Shown: positions 17,903-27,508 of the stretch, in pieces | Numbering within the stretch: position 1 is the first letter of the stretch | How the letters are laid out: the number at the start of each line of letters is the position of its first letter | Assembly: GCA_013423325.1 (NCBI GenBank) | Contig: BLJB01000311.1 | Location: 1-27,508, forward strand | Length of the DNA: 27,508 nucleotides | Reading direction: 5' to 3' | Source: Usnea hakonensis | Lineage: Eukaryota; Ascomycota; Lecanoromycetes; Lecanorales; Parmeliaceae | Position numbers and translations under genes: made by a program | Notes under the pieces: generated by a model | Told to the model about the DNA's origin: nothing | Seen by the model: only the letters and a program-made list of their open reading frames with translations | Database searches by the model: none

Positions 17903-18555
17903 CTAGCTAGCCCCCATCCAGGCGGATTCCGGTCTACCACCTGCATCCACAAAACTTTCAATTCCTGGTGCACCACTTTCGTTGTGAGAAGCTTCCCCAA
18001 GCGTAGGTGATGCCGGCTCCCATTCTCCTACCCTTGCTACAACTTTTTTAAGCATCGTCCTTGTCTCTTTCAAGAATGGCTCCATTTCGGCAAGATGCGC
18101 GAAAACGTTTTGCATGTTCTTCAATAGTCTATCGACTTGTCTAGGCATGGACGTATCAGCCAGAATCGCGGATGGGGAGGAAAGGCTTACCTCGATCGCA
18201 TATCCAGACTGTAACCAGAGTCAGTCGCGGAACGCAGATTGCGGCGGGTCTCTTACCGCTGTTTTACAGTTTCAAGCTCATTGGAAAGTGTTCGAAGATC
18301 GGCCAGCGAGTGATCATCGATATCTCGGACTTCGGGAACTCGTAGAGCGGCAAAGGGGTTGAGATTCGCTTCTGCATAATTGACGCTGTGACTTAGGTTG
18401 TCATTGGTTGTGTGATTTAGGTTCTCGGTGCTGAAGTCCCCGTAGCCGGGATCGGTTGCATGTGCATGGAGGGCGGGTGGAGGTGGCTGTTTATTAGCCA
18501 TACTGTCCAGTAGTCTATTCCACTGCTCGTCACCAAGGGCTGAATGTTTGTTCAT
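17903..18555 (-). CDS. Coiled-coil protein with an 18-nt micro-exon (184 aa)
   Basis: Exons 18257-18555, 18191-18208 (18 nt) and 17903-18140 join in one frame across introns of 48 bp (18209-18256) and 50 bp (18141-18190), both with GTAAG donors. The total of 555 nt is a clean 184 codons plus stop. The start MNKHSALGDEQWNRLLDSM was preferred over an upstream in-frame ATG at 18642 because the added sequence is hydrophobic and unlike the rest. Residues 20-75 are polar and probably disordered. Residues 80-140 form a heptad-like coil spanning all exons (DLRTLSNELETVKQR, then QVDRLLKNMQNVFAHLAEME). No family known. It ends in a Gly/Ser-rich tail. Confidence 0.7.
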
Positions 18556-18900
18556 GTCGAAAATGAAACCACACCGGCTATCCAGAAGGAATATAATCAG
18601 ACAATAGGTGGCAGAGAGCCAGATATATGAGGGCGGGTACAATTGTCACAAAGGATTGAAACGATTCTGATACAGATGTTCGATTCGCGACAGGACTCCT
18701 GATAGGTTTCAAGCTGTAGGTTTACGCTAGCTGCTACGACGTGACTAAATTAGAAGGACATGGGTCGAAGGATCGTGTGTCTACATTTGGATTCCCCTCT
18801 CTGCTCGAACTGCTGTACTTGTTTTCACCCTGGGCTCTTTCAGCCATATTCATTCGACTGTACACTCACTCTCCCTTTCTTTAACACTATTTTCAGTGTT
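18556..18900. promoter_or_regulatory. Divergent promoter region with CT-rich leader before 18901
   Basis: This 345-bp stretch lies between the divergent genes starting at 18555 (minus) and 18901 (plus). The last 60 bp are pyrimidine-rich (ACTCACTCTCCCTTTCTTT), a typical fungal 5' leader. The rest holds no gene. Confidence 0.4.
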
Positions 18901-19980
18901 ATGCCGGAATTTACGCTTGAAGACCTCAGACGGGTCTACATGATCAATTCTCTCTTTCCCAACTCAACTTGGGAGTGGAAGAAGGTTTGCTATGATGAGA
19001 GCGCCAATGCCTATGGCACCGTGCACCGATCAGTCCCTTCGTTGAAGTCTTACTGGAATCTACATCATCATCGGTGGGAGAAACCTCACATTATGGCGGA
19101 TCCACCATCTTCGATCCCGACTGTACGCATCGCTTGTCCTTGTCAGCTGAAGTACGCTGACTTCTGATCAGGACTTGCTCGAAGCCCAGAGACAAGACAG
19201 TCAAGAGAATAATTCAAGCGCTCAAGATTTGGGGAGGTATATCGTCAATAAATGCTCAAGCTAAAAACAAGAAATTCACGTCGATCAAAGCTTGCTTGGA
19301 ACTCAAAGCCAACAGAGGCAACCCAGCGCTTCAATCAGCGAACATTCAGGAAGGTCGGTTGTCAATCAAATGGTGCAAGACTCGTCCTGCTGAACGCGGA
19401 AAAAGTTGCGTCGGCCAAGATCAAGCTCAACAGGAAATTTCAGCCTCTGAGTATCCAACGAGGTAAGCCGTCAAGACTCTGAGACCTTCTCTCCTGATGT
19501 CGAGTAGTTACCAAGAAATGGTCCGGGGCCAGATCCAACAAGATCAACAGAACACGGCAATGGCGAGACTTCCAGCGAAGTGAGTCGTCAATCCACGTCT
19601 GATAGCCCTTGTCTTGACGATGGAAAAGTTATATCTATAACCAATATCCTATGTACTCAGCTCCTACCACTCTTGGTCCCTGTTTCACTGGTACAACTCA
19701 CGCAAACCAGCAACTCTCAAACTCTGCATGGGTTGTCAGCCACGGAGGTAGCGTGTCTGTCCCGTCAGGACAGCAGCCACTGGACGTAGCATCTTATTGC
19801 TTAGCTGGCTCATCCCCCAACAACTTCGTGCCCGATAATTCCAATTTTTCTTTCATTCCTCAGACCGCGCGCTTTCAGGCCAGTGGGCAATGCTTTCTCG
19901 GACAGATTCCCGAGGAGAACTTGGCAAATGATGACGTGGGTGTTGAAAGCAACGTAGTCGACGGAGGAAGCACAGAATGA
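18901..19980 (+). CDS. Five-exon gene for an unknown protein (289 aa)
   Basis: Exons 18901-19122, 19172-19236, 19272-19462, 19508-19579 and 19661-19980 total 870 nt, a clean 289 codons plus stop. Introns are 49, 35, 45 and 81 bp. The N-terminus MPEFTLEDLRRVYMINSLFP followed by STWEWKKVCYDES looks like a compact domain with many aromatics. The middle (residues 95-180) is very basic (SRRSKLAWNSK, KKWSGARSNKINRTRQWRDF). The C-terminal 105 residues are Gly/Ser/Asn-rich and end acidic. The second intron, at 35 bp, is unusually short, so that join is the weakest. A second frame is also open through exon 3 but dead-ends in exon 4. A nucleic-acid-binding role is suggested only by charge. Confidence 0.6.
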
Positions 19981-20343
19981 GACAGCGATACCAGTTTTGA
20001 AGATGAGAGCTAGACGAGAATAGTAACTAAGTTCGGGGAGGAGGGGTGGATGGGGTGGGGATTGATAGACACAAGCCAATAAGTGTTGCGCACAGACTAA
20101 AATAATGTGTAAGCTATTTGAAACAGAGGATGCCTAGTGATCTGCCAACGTGAAACGAGGCGGATACGAAATCAGCTTCGAGGTCCACATCTGGTTCATG
20201 GCCGCTCGTCCATTAATGGCTACGTACCCAGCCCCGCCCGTCCCTCTGCCTCGGCTTTTAAGACCTTTGTCACCTTCCTACCGGAACCTACAGGAGCATC
20301 TCAAACCCAGCGCTCAGAAGGTCGTCACAACCCCTCAGTCGAG
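19981..20343. other. Intergenic, possible 5' sequence of the next gene
   Basis: Two overlapping plus frames (20137 and 20150 onward) are open. The first is in frame with the gene at 20344 but has no ATG, beginning with GTG. It may be 5' untranslated DNA or hold an undetected first exon. No other feature seen. Confidence 0.35.
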
Positions 20344-21091
20344 ATGGCTACTCTCAACACAACAGAGGGAACACGCACCCCACCAGTATTACAGAACTTC
20401 CTATACTGTCAAAACAATGGCTGACAACTTACTGTAGTCCCAGGTCGTGGGATCGTGGTCCGTGGTCCGTCAATGGGAGTCCTTAGTGGCACTGGTGCGC
20501 GATATCAGCAATCTACAGGATCAGAATCATCACCTCAAAGAGAAGCTATACCGCAGTGGCCAAACGGTACAGCAACCGACCGTCCAAGTCAACCAAGCCA
20601 AGGCGAACCTCGCTCAGCACCTACAGCATGAGCAAAGGGAGCACGATGACACGAAGAAGTCTCTCGAACATGAAATTTGTCTTCACGCACAGACAGAGAG
20701 GTGTCTGGCCTCCGAGCGTGAGATGAATATACAATTGATCAGTTTATGCAACCAATTCGATCTGACAAATACCAACACGGTCGCCGTACCTGACGGATTG
20801 AAGCTTGGTTCCCTCCTGGAGGAGAACCGCGAGCTGAAGAAGGCGACTGCGGAGTACAAGGCTCGAATAGAAAAGGACAGATACGCAATAGACAGTAGCG
20901 AGGCATCGATTGCGGTGCTGAAAGGGGAGAAGGAAGATGCGCTCTATGCTCTTGATGAAAAAGAGATCGAACTTGCAAAGGCGAATGACCAGCTGTCTGA
21001 ACTGTGTCGTGAGTGCAGCGATGATAGCGAGGATGAAGAGGGTGTTCAGATTGAGACCGCGACACTCGGCAAACGCAAGCGGCTAGGATAG
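20344..21091 (+). CDS. Long coiled-coil protein with acidic, basic-tipped tail (231 aa)
   Basis: Exon 1 (20344-20385, MATLNTTEGTRTPP) and exon 2 (20438-21091) join in phase 0 across a 52-bp intron with a GCTGAC branch site. From residue 20 to 215 the protein is almost entirely heptad-type helix: WESLVALVRDISNLQDQNHH, then HLQHEQREHDDTKKSLEHE, LEENRELKKATAEYKARIE and ALDEKEIELAKANDQLSELC. The C-terminus is acidic (DDSEDEEG) and closes with GKRKRLG, a likely nuclear signal. The LVRDI core near the start of the coil is shared with the gene at 5178. No enzymatic domain is visible. A dimeric structural or regulatory nuclear role is inferred. Upstream in-frame sequence lacks ATG, so 20344 was chosen. 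Confidence 0.7.
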
Positions 21092-22160
21092 TAACTTAAG
21101 GACTGATGTTTCAGCAAGCCGGCCATGTTTCCAAAATAATTTATCACCCAAATTGTACATAACAAGATATTGCCATTCCAACCCATGCAGACCTGAGAGC
21201 CGCTCTTACATTCAAATGCTGGAACTCCTCAGGAGTCTCCTCGTAAAACACACTCACCCCATGATCACCTATCGTGACGTTCGTCATCTAGCACTGCTAC
21301 CGATGAGGCTGGAGGATTCGGGTGGGCTGGGGCCGGCGGTGGGTTCTTTGTAAGATGAATCCCTTCCTTGGGAATGAATCCCGTTTCTGCTTTCGCAGTT
21401 GATATAGCAGAGGGTTCTCGGTAAATTAGTCAGTCTCAGTGGAGTGACCCTCGAGAGGTTCTGATGACGTGTGGGAGGAGAGTGTGGTCCTTGCCCAGGA
21501 GGTCCACCACTTGCTAGACCAAACTTCCCGTGTCCATCAAGGTGCGATAAATTTGGGGCGGCTTCACCTGTAGAAACGTTTGGGCCATCTTATAGTCCGC
21601 CCCTTCACCATGATGATAGGGTTTGTCGACCTTGGTGTAAAAGCAAGCCTAGGCAAGAGCAGCGAACCTATGCCAGACAAGCTCCACGCCGAGCAGAGGA
21701 GATCTCACTCTTGAAAGATCCTTTCGCAAGGACTGACGAATCATCTCAGGAAAATGACGTATTGTATATAGTCGCAGCTGTTCGAGCCTTCTTCCCTCTG
21801 ATAGCAAGAGGACTCCCATATCTGGAGTGACCATGATATCTGCCCATTATGCAATTGACCAAACTCCTGTGCTATTGAGGTCCTGCAAATTGTGGGGTGC
21901 AAATTTGGCGCTTTATCTTGGGGGTTGAGGCTTGACTGTACTCGAGGTATGTGCTCTTGATAGATTCATATCGCAGCCGTCGCATAGGACACTTGATCGA
22001 CTCACAGAATGCGTGACGTTGGCTCAGATAGGTCTGGATCTCGTAACGTCGGCTGCCATAGAGCTCCGTTATGCCCTTCGTCACGTTCATGGCAGTGTCT
22101 CCAAAAGAACCGGCAATGAGCTGGGGATGTGCCATAATTGGAATCGAATGACAGCCAGAT
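21092..22160 (-). other. Chain of protein-like minus-strand segments, unresolved gene or relic
   Basis: On the minus strand, from high to low coordinate, four segments look coding. Below about 22240 there is HSIPIMAHPQLIAGSFGDTA, then RRYEIQTYLSQRHAFCESIK, ending with a stop at 21872. At 21834-21649 there is IRHFPEMIRQSLRKDLSRVR. At about 21555-21340 there are Gly/Pro-rich frames. At about 21270-21170 there is TIGDHGVSVFYEETPEEFQH, then LNVRAALRSAWVGMAIS and a stop. The last piece needs a one-base shift to join the frame above it. I recognise no family and cannot fix exon borders. The upper part overlaps the first codons of the patatin gene, so either one start is misplaced or this is a relic. 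Confidence 0.3.
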
Positions 22161-25100
22161 GTGGAGTCTTTGCCATGCAAACAAAAGGTTCCAAGCTCCT
22201 GGTACCTCTGCCTGTTGATCTTGCACTCCCAAAGAACCATGAGCTCTTGCAAACATACCAGCTGGCTAGACTGTTCACAAACCACCGAAGTGGTGCTGAG
22301 GGACACTGGTCGGTTGTCAAGATTATCGCTAGAGCTGACTAATCCAGCCCGGCAAAGGCCGTCTATTATCCTATTCGTCGGTCGTAAAACCAAAGAACTT
22401 GCGCTTCGCGATCTGTTTCCTTGGAACAACATCAAAAGATCACGACGGGAGGGACTGGTCACCCTCCGAGTGGACACGTTGAGCCTCCATTCTGATTTCC
22501 CGATCTTCTTCGCGGAAAGTGATCCCTTCAGCGCGCCTTTATACCCCGAGGCCTCCGCATGCCACGAGGCTTCGTCTTGGCCGTTACAGTGGAGCTTAAG
22601 CCCTGGTCATAGTCTGTACGATGTCGCTCACGCACGTCTTTTTACTCTTTTCACCGACGTCGTATGCATATTCGCGGATGACTTCCATAATTTCGAAGAC
22701 GTGGTGTCTAGGATTCGCGCATGGGCGGCACTCGGACGAGCTTCAGGTCAATTCCACATAGCACGTCCAAAAGCCATCATAGTCAAGCAAGGAGCAGGGC
22801 CTGGACCAAGTCCGACATACGACCTTTTGGAGTCGGAATATCTCCAATACAACCTGTCCCAGCCGGACATAGTGGCTTTCTTCTCCTCCGTCACCCTCCT
22901 TCATTTGGCGGACGAGCAAATCTCCTCTCTTGCGCGTCATCGGCCACTGAAAGAGTTGATCCAGCGACAAACAGATGAGATTCGCCATATCAAGCAGAGC
23001 ATAGGTTGCCTCTTCTCGGCACTCCATTTATCATGGTACTTTGGCGAGGCCGTAAAACATACAGCTCGAACTGGGGTTGAACCGTTCGACTATGTGGCCT
23101 CAAGCCGGCTTGCGAATCCCATCTCGACCGATTTCTCAGGGTACCTAGGCAACTTCCTCAACCTTAGTACGCAGTGCAACCTTCCGGAAAATACTTGGAC
23201 GTCCTACATTGCTTCTGTCATCCTGTTCGACGCTTACCCACAAGGGATGCATCGTAAGTCCACCGTCAATGGTTTCTCGTCTGGTACTGACTGAGAAAGT
23301 GTTTGATCCCGAACTCGTTTACGATGATATCTACAAACCCCTCTGCATCAAGTCCCTTGTCGTCTCATCTATGGAACCATCTCTGGTGCTACATCACAAT
23401 CAGGCCATCCGGGACAGGCTAGCAGATCACTTTTCTGTGATGCAAATATCCGGTGGCACAGCGGACAGCATCCATCGCGGCAACTTTGGCAGTATAAACA
23501 TCCCATGGGCCAAAATTTATAGCAATCAAACCTGTCTGCCTTGCCTCCGGCGAAAACCAGAATATGTCTTGAGCTGTGGCCATAGCGTGTGCGAGATGTG
23601 TGTCAGGACCTTTGGTCGCCCAGTATTGGGGTCAGAGTATACGTATGAGCTCGAAAGCTGCCTGCTCTGCTCCTCTGGATGGCTTACCGTTGCTTTGAAG
23701 CCGCCCACGGCCGGCGTGCGAATATTGAGTATTGATGGGGGTGGAATCCGCGGAGTTGTCCCGCTCGAATTTTTGGGAATCCTCCAAAACGTCGTCGGGC
23801 CCAACTGTCCCATCCGAGACCTGTTCGATCTTGCTTTTGGGACAAGTTCTGGTGAGCTTTCTCGGTTCATGAAAACATCGTTGCTGACAGCTTTGACAGG
23901 TGGACTTATTGTACTAGGTCTCTTCCACCGTCAATGGGGCGTTTCTCAGTGTATTCAGACGTTTGACACTCTGACCCGCGAGTTCTTCAGCACCCGCCTT
24001 TGTGCGGGAGGAGGTCCTTGGCAATTCTTTCGCCACCTGCTACGATGCTGGATATCGGATGGTTATTATGATGCCGTCGCTCTAGAAGCCACATTGAAGA
24101 GATACTTCGGTCTCCGACAGCGAATGTTCGGATACCTGCCCGCGAAAATTGCCACAAAAACAGCTGTGACAGCTACCACGATCTCGGATGCTTCACCGGT
24201 GATTTTATCCAACTACAACGGTGTTGGTGTCCGGCAGGCCGATTGCGGTAAGCTGACTCGAAGGACACTGTAGCTTCGGCGCTGACACTCTGTAGGCTAC
24301 CGGCATCTTCGTCCGGCGGAGGTTGACGACGAGCCTTACGTGTGGGAAGCGTATGTTCATCCTGTCCAGCTTCGGTTTGCGACTAACGCATGCTGTTAGG
24401 GGAAGGGCAACTTCGGCGGCGCCAATGTAGCGTCTCCCTATAACACATACGTGCTTCCTTAATGACGTGTTGTAGGCTTTTTCAACCGCTTCAGATATCC
24501 ACTTTAGGTACCTTTCAGGACGGAGGTTTAAAGCACAACAATCCGGTCAACCTGGCTCTCTGGGAAAGCCGATACATATGGCCCTCGAGTAGCCAGCCAG
24601 ATATCGTCGTATCTCTCGGCACGGGTACTAATGTCAATCAAGATCAGTCACCCCGAGCCGCAAGCTTTCGGCATATCATCCAGGATGGTTTTGTGCCTCG
24701 GCTTTGGCGGTCATTTATGTCTTCGTTGGACGGACAAGGTGCGTGGAGGGAGCTCTGGAATCGCTTAGACGACAGTTCTAGAGGCCAGTACTTTCGAACG
24801 AACATCTATCTGCCGGATGGTGCACTCGCTATCGATGATGTTAACTGTATGGACGAGCTTCGCATGTGCGCTCGTTCACAGTGGCAGAATGATGGATTCG
24901 GCCAGACAACGGCTTTTGCCTTACTGATCTCTAGCTTCTTCTTTGAACTGACGAGTGCTCCGCTCTATCAGAACGGAAAGCTGTACTGCAAGGGCACTAT
25001 CAGATGCCGGCTTCAAGGTCACATCATCTCTCAAGCGCTGAGACGGGTCCATCCCACCGACCTAGTATTCATGACAGACCACGAGATCGTAGGCTATTAC

Positions 25101-25430
25101 CAAGGGGATAAGGATCTCTGCTCCGTGTGTCGTCGATATGGAAAGAAGGTGGAGTTCGCAATCCATCATGTTAATGAGTCCATGAGCATATTTCTGCAGA
25201 GTGTCACTCGAGGGCGAAGGCGCATCGGCGGGTTTCCCCAAACAACGCGATGGTTTCAAGAGCAGCAAGGTCTTGATGCTCCCTTTGGCAAATCTTTCCC
25301 CGATCCACCCCCTGCCTGCCAAGATTGCCACACACATGAACCAAACCGGTATAGTCTTTTACCCAAACGCAAGGGGGGTGAACTCTACTCACAAGATCTT
25401 TCAGCGCGGAAGCGACGTCGCCGATTGTGA
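22161..25430 (+). CDS. Patatin-like phospholipase with RING finger and P-loop-like N-terminal domain (983-1009 aa)
   Basis: Six exons (to 23253; 23300-23851; 23900-24247; 24296-24350; 24400-24426; 24476-25430) with introns of 46-49 bp all join in frame. Counting from ATG 22239 the product is 983 aa; ATG 22161 adds 26. Residues 41-97 hold PSIILFVGRKTKELAL and PIFFAESDPF, the position of a Walker-A/GTPase-like fold in relatives, here as GRKTKE. Residues 417-462 form a RING: CLPC, CGH, CEMC, CLLC. The patatin domain follows: oxyanion GGGIRG at 485-490, nucleophile elbow GTSSG at 519-523 split by an intron, WEA and ATSAAP, and DGG with the catalytic Asp near 681. The C-terminal region carries further CxxC pairs and a KRRRRL-type basic end. 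Patatins hydrolyse acyl esters of phospholipids; RING fingers usually recruit ubiquitin enzymes. It is complete and probably active. It converges on the Est1-like gene. Confidence 0.85.
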
Positions 25431-25972
25431 TTCCTTGCTAGCGTTGGAGCGAAGGGTAGTATTGTCTTCTGTATATAGATGTCTATTGATTACATTACTC
25501 AATTCGCTTCAGACAAAATCATATTCTTGCCAACCGATTTTCCGCGTTACGTTCCCCGCTTTCAAAGCACAGGGTGAGGGAATATCTAAGCCTTTGTTAT
25601 CCACGAAAAGATTATATAGGGAAACCCTTTGTTCGAAACCAAAGTCCAGAAATGTATCCTCATCTGCAGCTCAAAAAGTCACTCTCCGTGTTCAACACGG
25701 CGTCGGCGTCGAGAATAGAAACAAAACGTGCAACTGAGAAGTACACGAAGCATAATGAGCCTTCACTGGGATGGTCAAGGGCGCCTATTGAATGTCAGGA
25801 AATATAAAGGCTGTCTGTATCTCGCAGCGGTTTGCTGCGCCTTTCTCAAAACAATCAAACTCCAAGCTTCACAATGGGACCTTGGTTCGATGTTGTTCCT
25901 ACCAGCCACGGTGGCAATGTGACAAAGCCATACCGGGTGTTCGAGGGGTTTTATCTGTGGTGCCAGCATCCG
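25431..25972. other. Intergenic between convergent genes
   Basis: This 540-bp stretch lies between the stops of the patatin gene and the Est1-like gene and should hold both 3' ends. The frames seen here (for example plus 25574-25807) have poor composition. No RNA gene or repeat noted. Confidence 0.5.
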
Positions 25973-27508
25973 TCATGATGGTATCAAAGTTTGCGGATAC
26001 CTTACGGCGGTTGTTTGGATGTTGAGCTCACTCATCACGTGGTCTGTAATCACGAAGGACCTTGTGTCCACGTCAAATCGTATCCATCGATTGGCCTGAA
26101 CCGCACTGTCAGTTAGAACTGTCATCTGATCTCACGATGGTGTGACAAACTGATGCTATACGATGGCCAAGCCACAAAATCCGCTCTATTCGAGGCTGGA
26201 CCATAGAGGACAGTTCAAGAGTTCGCTCGTCATCGTCGACCGTGATGTTCGTGAACCAAGTGGTGGGAAAGTACCATTGCGAGTATATCTGTCCGCGAAG
26301 TGCGAAGTCCTCAGGCAGCGGTCGAGGTTTCTCTTTCCCACCGTTCTCGTCGCTTGATTGTGGAAAGTCCTCAGCGAAAATGCTGGGAGTCGAGTGGAAA
26401 CTCCCTGCCGCAGTGTTGAGAAAAAGCAAATAGCATGCCAAGGGATATCTCTTTCAACGGTCCTCCAGGTGATATCTTTCTCAAAAGACTTCCAGGCTTC
26501 TTGGGCAACGATGAGACTCTGGATGAAGACGAGGTATATGTGTATCAGAGGATGAGTACCATTGTCCGTTCCGCGATTCAACCATATTTCAAAGGTCTTC
26601 GAAGCAAGTCTAGAAGGTCGAGTGATAACGACAGACGAGATTTCACAACCCGATGACGTGAGTGTGCCAGAGTCGAACGCTGTCTTTTCCTCAGACGGAT
26701 GTTCGAGTTGATGTGGATTACGAGGTTCGGAATTTGATGCTGTGTCCTTCATTATCTGAGCCTTCTCGTACGCAAGACGCAGCATCGGCTTTACCCCATG
26801 TTTCGGATTATTATACTCGAGTAGGGCAGCAATATTAGAGATCGCAGCGAACGCCCCAAGTTCCCTAAATCTCGTCGTAGCTTCGGTAACATACTCATCA
26901 CACAGACCATCTCCAGTGAGCTCATCGACTATCGCGTCAAACTTTTCGTCAGGACCTGGGCACTGGTTAGTGAAAAGAATGGCATGAGCATGAATAAAAA
27001 TCGTCTCCCACGATGTGTCCCTCGTGCGAAGAATTGGGTTGAACAGGGTCATGATGCTTTCTCTGGCCCTTTCGAATGGAGCAACACAAGTGAGTGACCG
27101 TGCATACAACGAAAGCTGTTCCAAGGTGTAAGGACGTNNCAGCTGCTTTCTGATACCAAAAACGGGAAGTGCTGCTCCACATTTCGCGGTCTTTGCGCTC
27201 GTTATACTCGATCGCCATTCGATATCTTCCGAGATCTCCTTATACCACAGTAAGCTAATCCGTTCTCTTGTCAGATACAAACATAATCCTACCGAGACAC
27301 TCAATCCATGTATTCTGAAATTTAGACGCCGTTTCGTACAACAAGGCTATGAGAGAGTAGGCAATATAGATAAATGCCAACATGTATTCCAATGACTCCG
27401 GCAGTCTGTGTTGTAAGACTTCTAAAAGGGCATGAATTCCATGACGCCATAGTCGAGCGGGCATTGAATACTTGGTAGCCAATTCACTCAACGCCGGGCT
27501 TCCAGAGG
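25973..27508 (-). CDS. Est1/SMG-type DNA/RNA-binding-domain protein, 5' end outside window, with frameshift and N gap
   Basis: Exons on the minus strand are >27508-27293, 27238-26151 and 26095-25973, with introns of 54 and 55 bp. The helical-repeat Est1 domain is recognisable: MPARLWRHGIHALLEVLQHR, then YIAYSLIALLYE and TWIECLGDLGRYRMAIEYNE, WYQKAA, RPYTLEQLSLYARSLTC and FERARESIMTLFNPIL. Further on come LPEDFALRGQIYSQWYFP, LELSSMVQPRIERILWLGHR and a C-terminal WIRFDVDTRSFVI. Est1-family proteins act in telomere maintenance or nonsense-mediated decay; this fungal accessory type is of unknown role. Two defects are seen. The NN at 27138-27139 stands where a segment of about 16-17 residues is expected and breaks frame. 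At the A5 run 26421-26425 one extra base is needed to pass from ERDIPWHAICFF to LNTAAGSF. Transcription is convergent with the patatin gene. Confidence 0.75.
27138..27139. other. Two unknown bases (assembly gap or ambiguity)
   Basis: NN inside the second exon of the Est1-like gene. The flanking codons belong to different frames and a conserved stretch is missing, so the true gap is probably longer than two bases. Confidence 0.8.

Noticed and set aside
22380..22400. Decay of the patatin gene inferred from the missing GKST loop
   Set aside because: All six exons are open, the RING and catalytic residues are intact and the surrounding fold is kept, which favours a subfamily feature.
22002..22477. 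Minus-strand 201-codon ORF as a full gene
   Set aside because: Its upper half is antisense to the patatin exon, which is supported by family motifs; only the lower part is kept as an unresolved segment.
16..27500. CRISPR arrays, rRNA, bacterial-type operons, telomeric TTAGGG runs
   Set aside because: None seen; gene structure is eukaryotic, and no TTAGGG tandem or regularly spaced repeat with unique spacers is present.

Overview
This window looks like nuclear DNA of a filamentous ascomycete (Pezizomycotina). Genes are split by short GT-AG introns, mostly 45-60 bp with CTAAC/CTGAC-like branch sites. Several starts follow pyrimidine-rich leaders. The recognisable families (degenerate kinase-like protein, patatin with a RING finger, Est1-like protein, PTH11-type rhodopsin-domain fragments, CSC1/RSN1-like channel fragment) are typical of fungal accessory or subtelomeric DNA. 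There are no bacterial operons or ribosome-binding sites. The species cannot be fixed from the sequence.

Layout. 1-5 kb: the 3' end of a degenerate protein kinase, then small unknown helical proteins and gene relics, including an internally deleted CSC1-like channel. 5.2-6.2 kb: a coiled-coil gene converging on a second small frameshifted gene. 6.2-8.5 kb: a mosaic made of a degenerate ~36-bp repeat array, a 257-bp TA-flanked MITE inserted in it, two oppositely oriented rhodopsin-domain fragments, a fragment resembling the N-terminus of a fungal tyrosine recombinase, and a 19-bp minisatellite. 8.7-12.7 kb: a large acidic/coiled-coil protein, a small protein with a signal peptide and a C-terminal membrane anchor, and a MADS-box-like protein. 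12.8-15.8 kb: decayed or unrecognised frames. 15.9-21.1 kb: four well-structured genes for charged, mostly coiled-coil proteins without known domains. 22.2-27.5 kb: a complete six-exon patatin-like phospholipase with a RING finger converges on an Est1-type DNA/RNA-binding-domain protein that runs off the end of the window.

No metabolic pathway is visible. The two most informative genes are the patatin-RING protein, with its catalytic Ser and Asp intact, and the Est1-like protein beside it. Most of the rest is lineage-specific coiled-coil genes and broken genes around repeats, as in gene-turnover zones. At least four genes read well only after a one-base change in a homopolymer, and a two-base N run hides part of the Est1-like gene. 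Some 'breaks' may therefore be assembly errors rather than pseudogenes.

Exon joins were worked out by hand from splice signals and reading frame. Family assignments come from remembered family features, not from a search.
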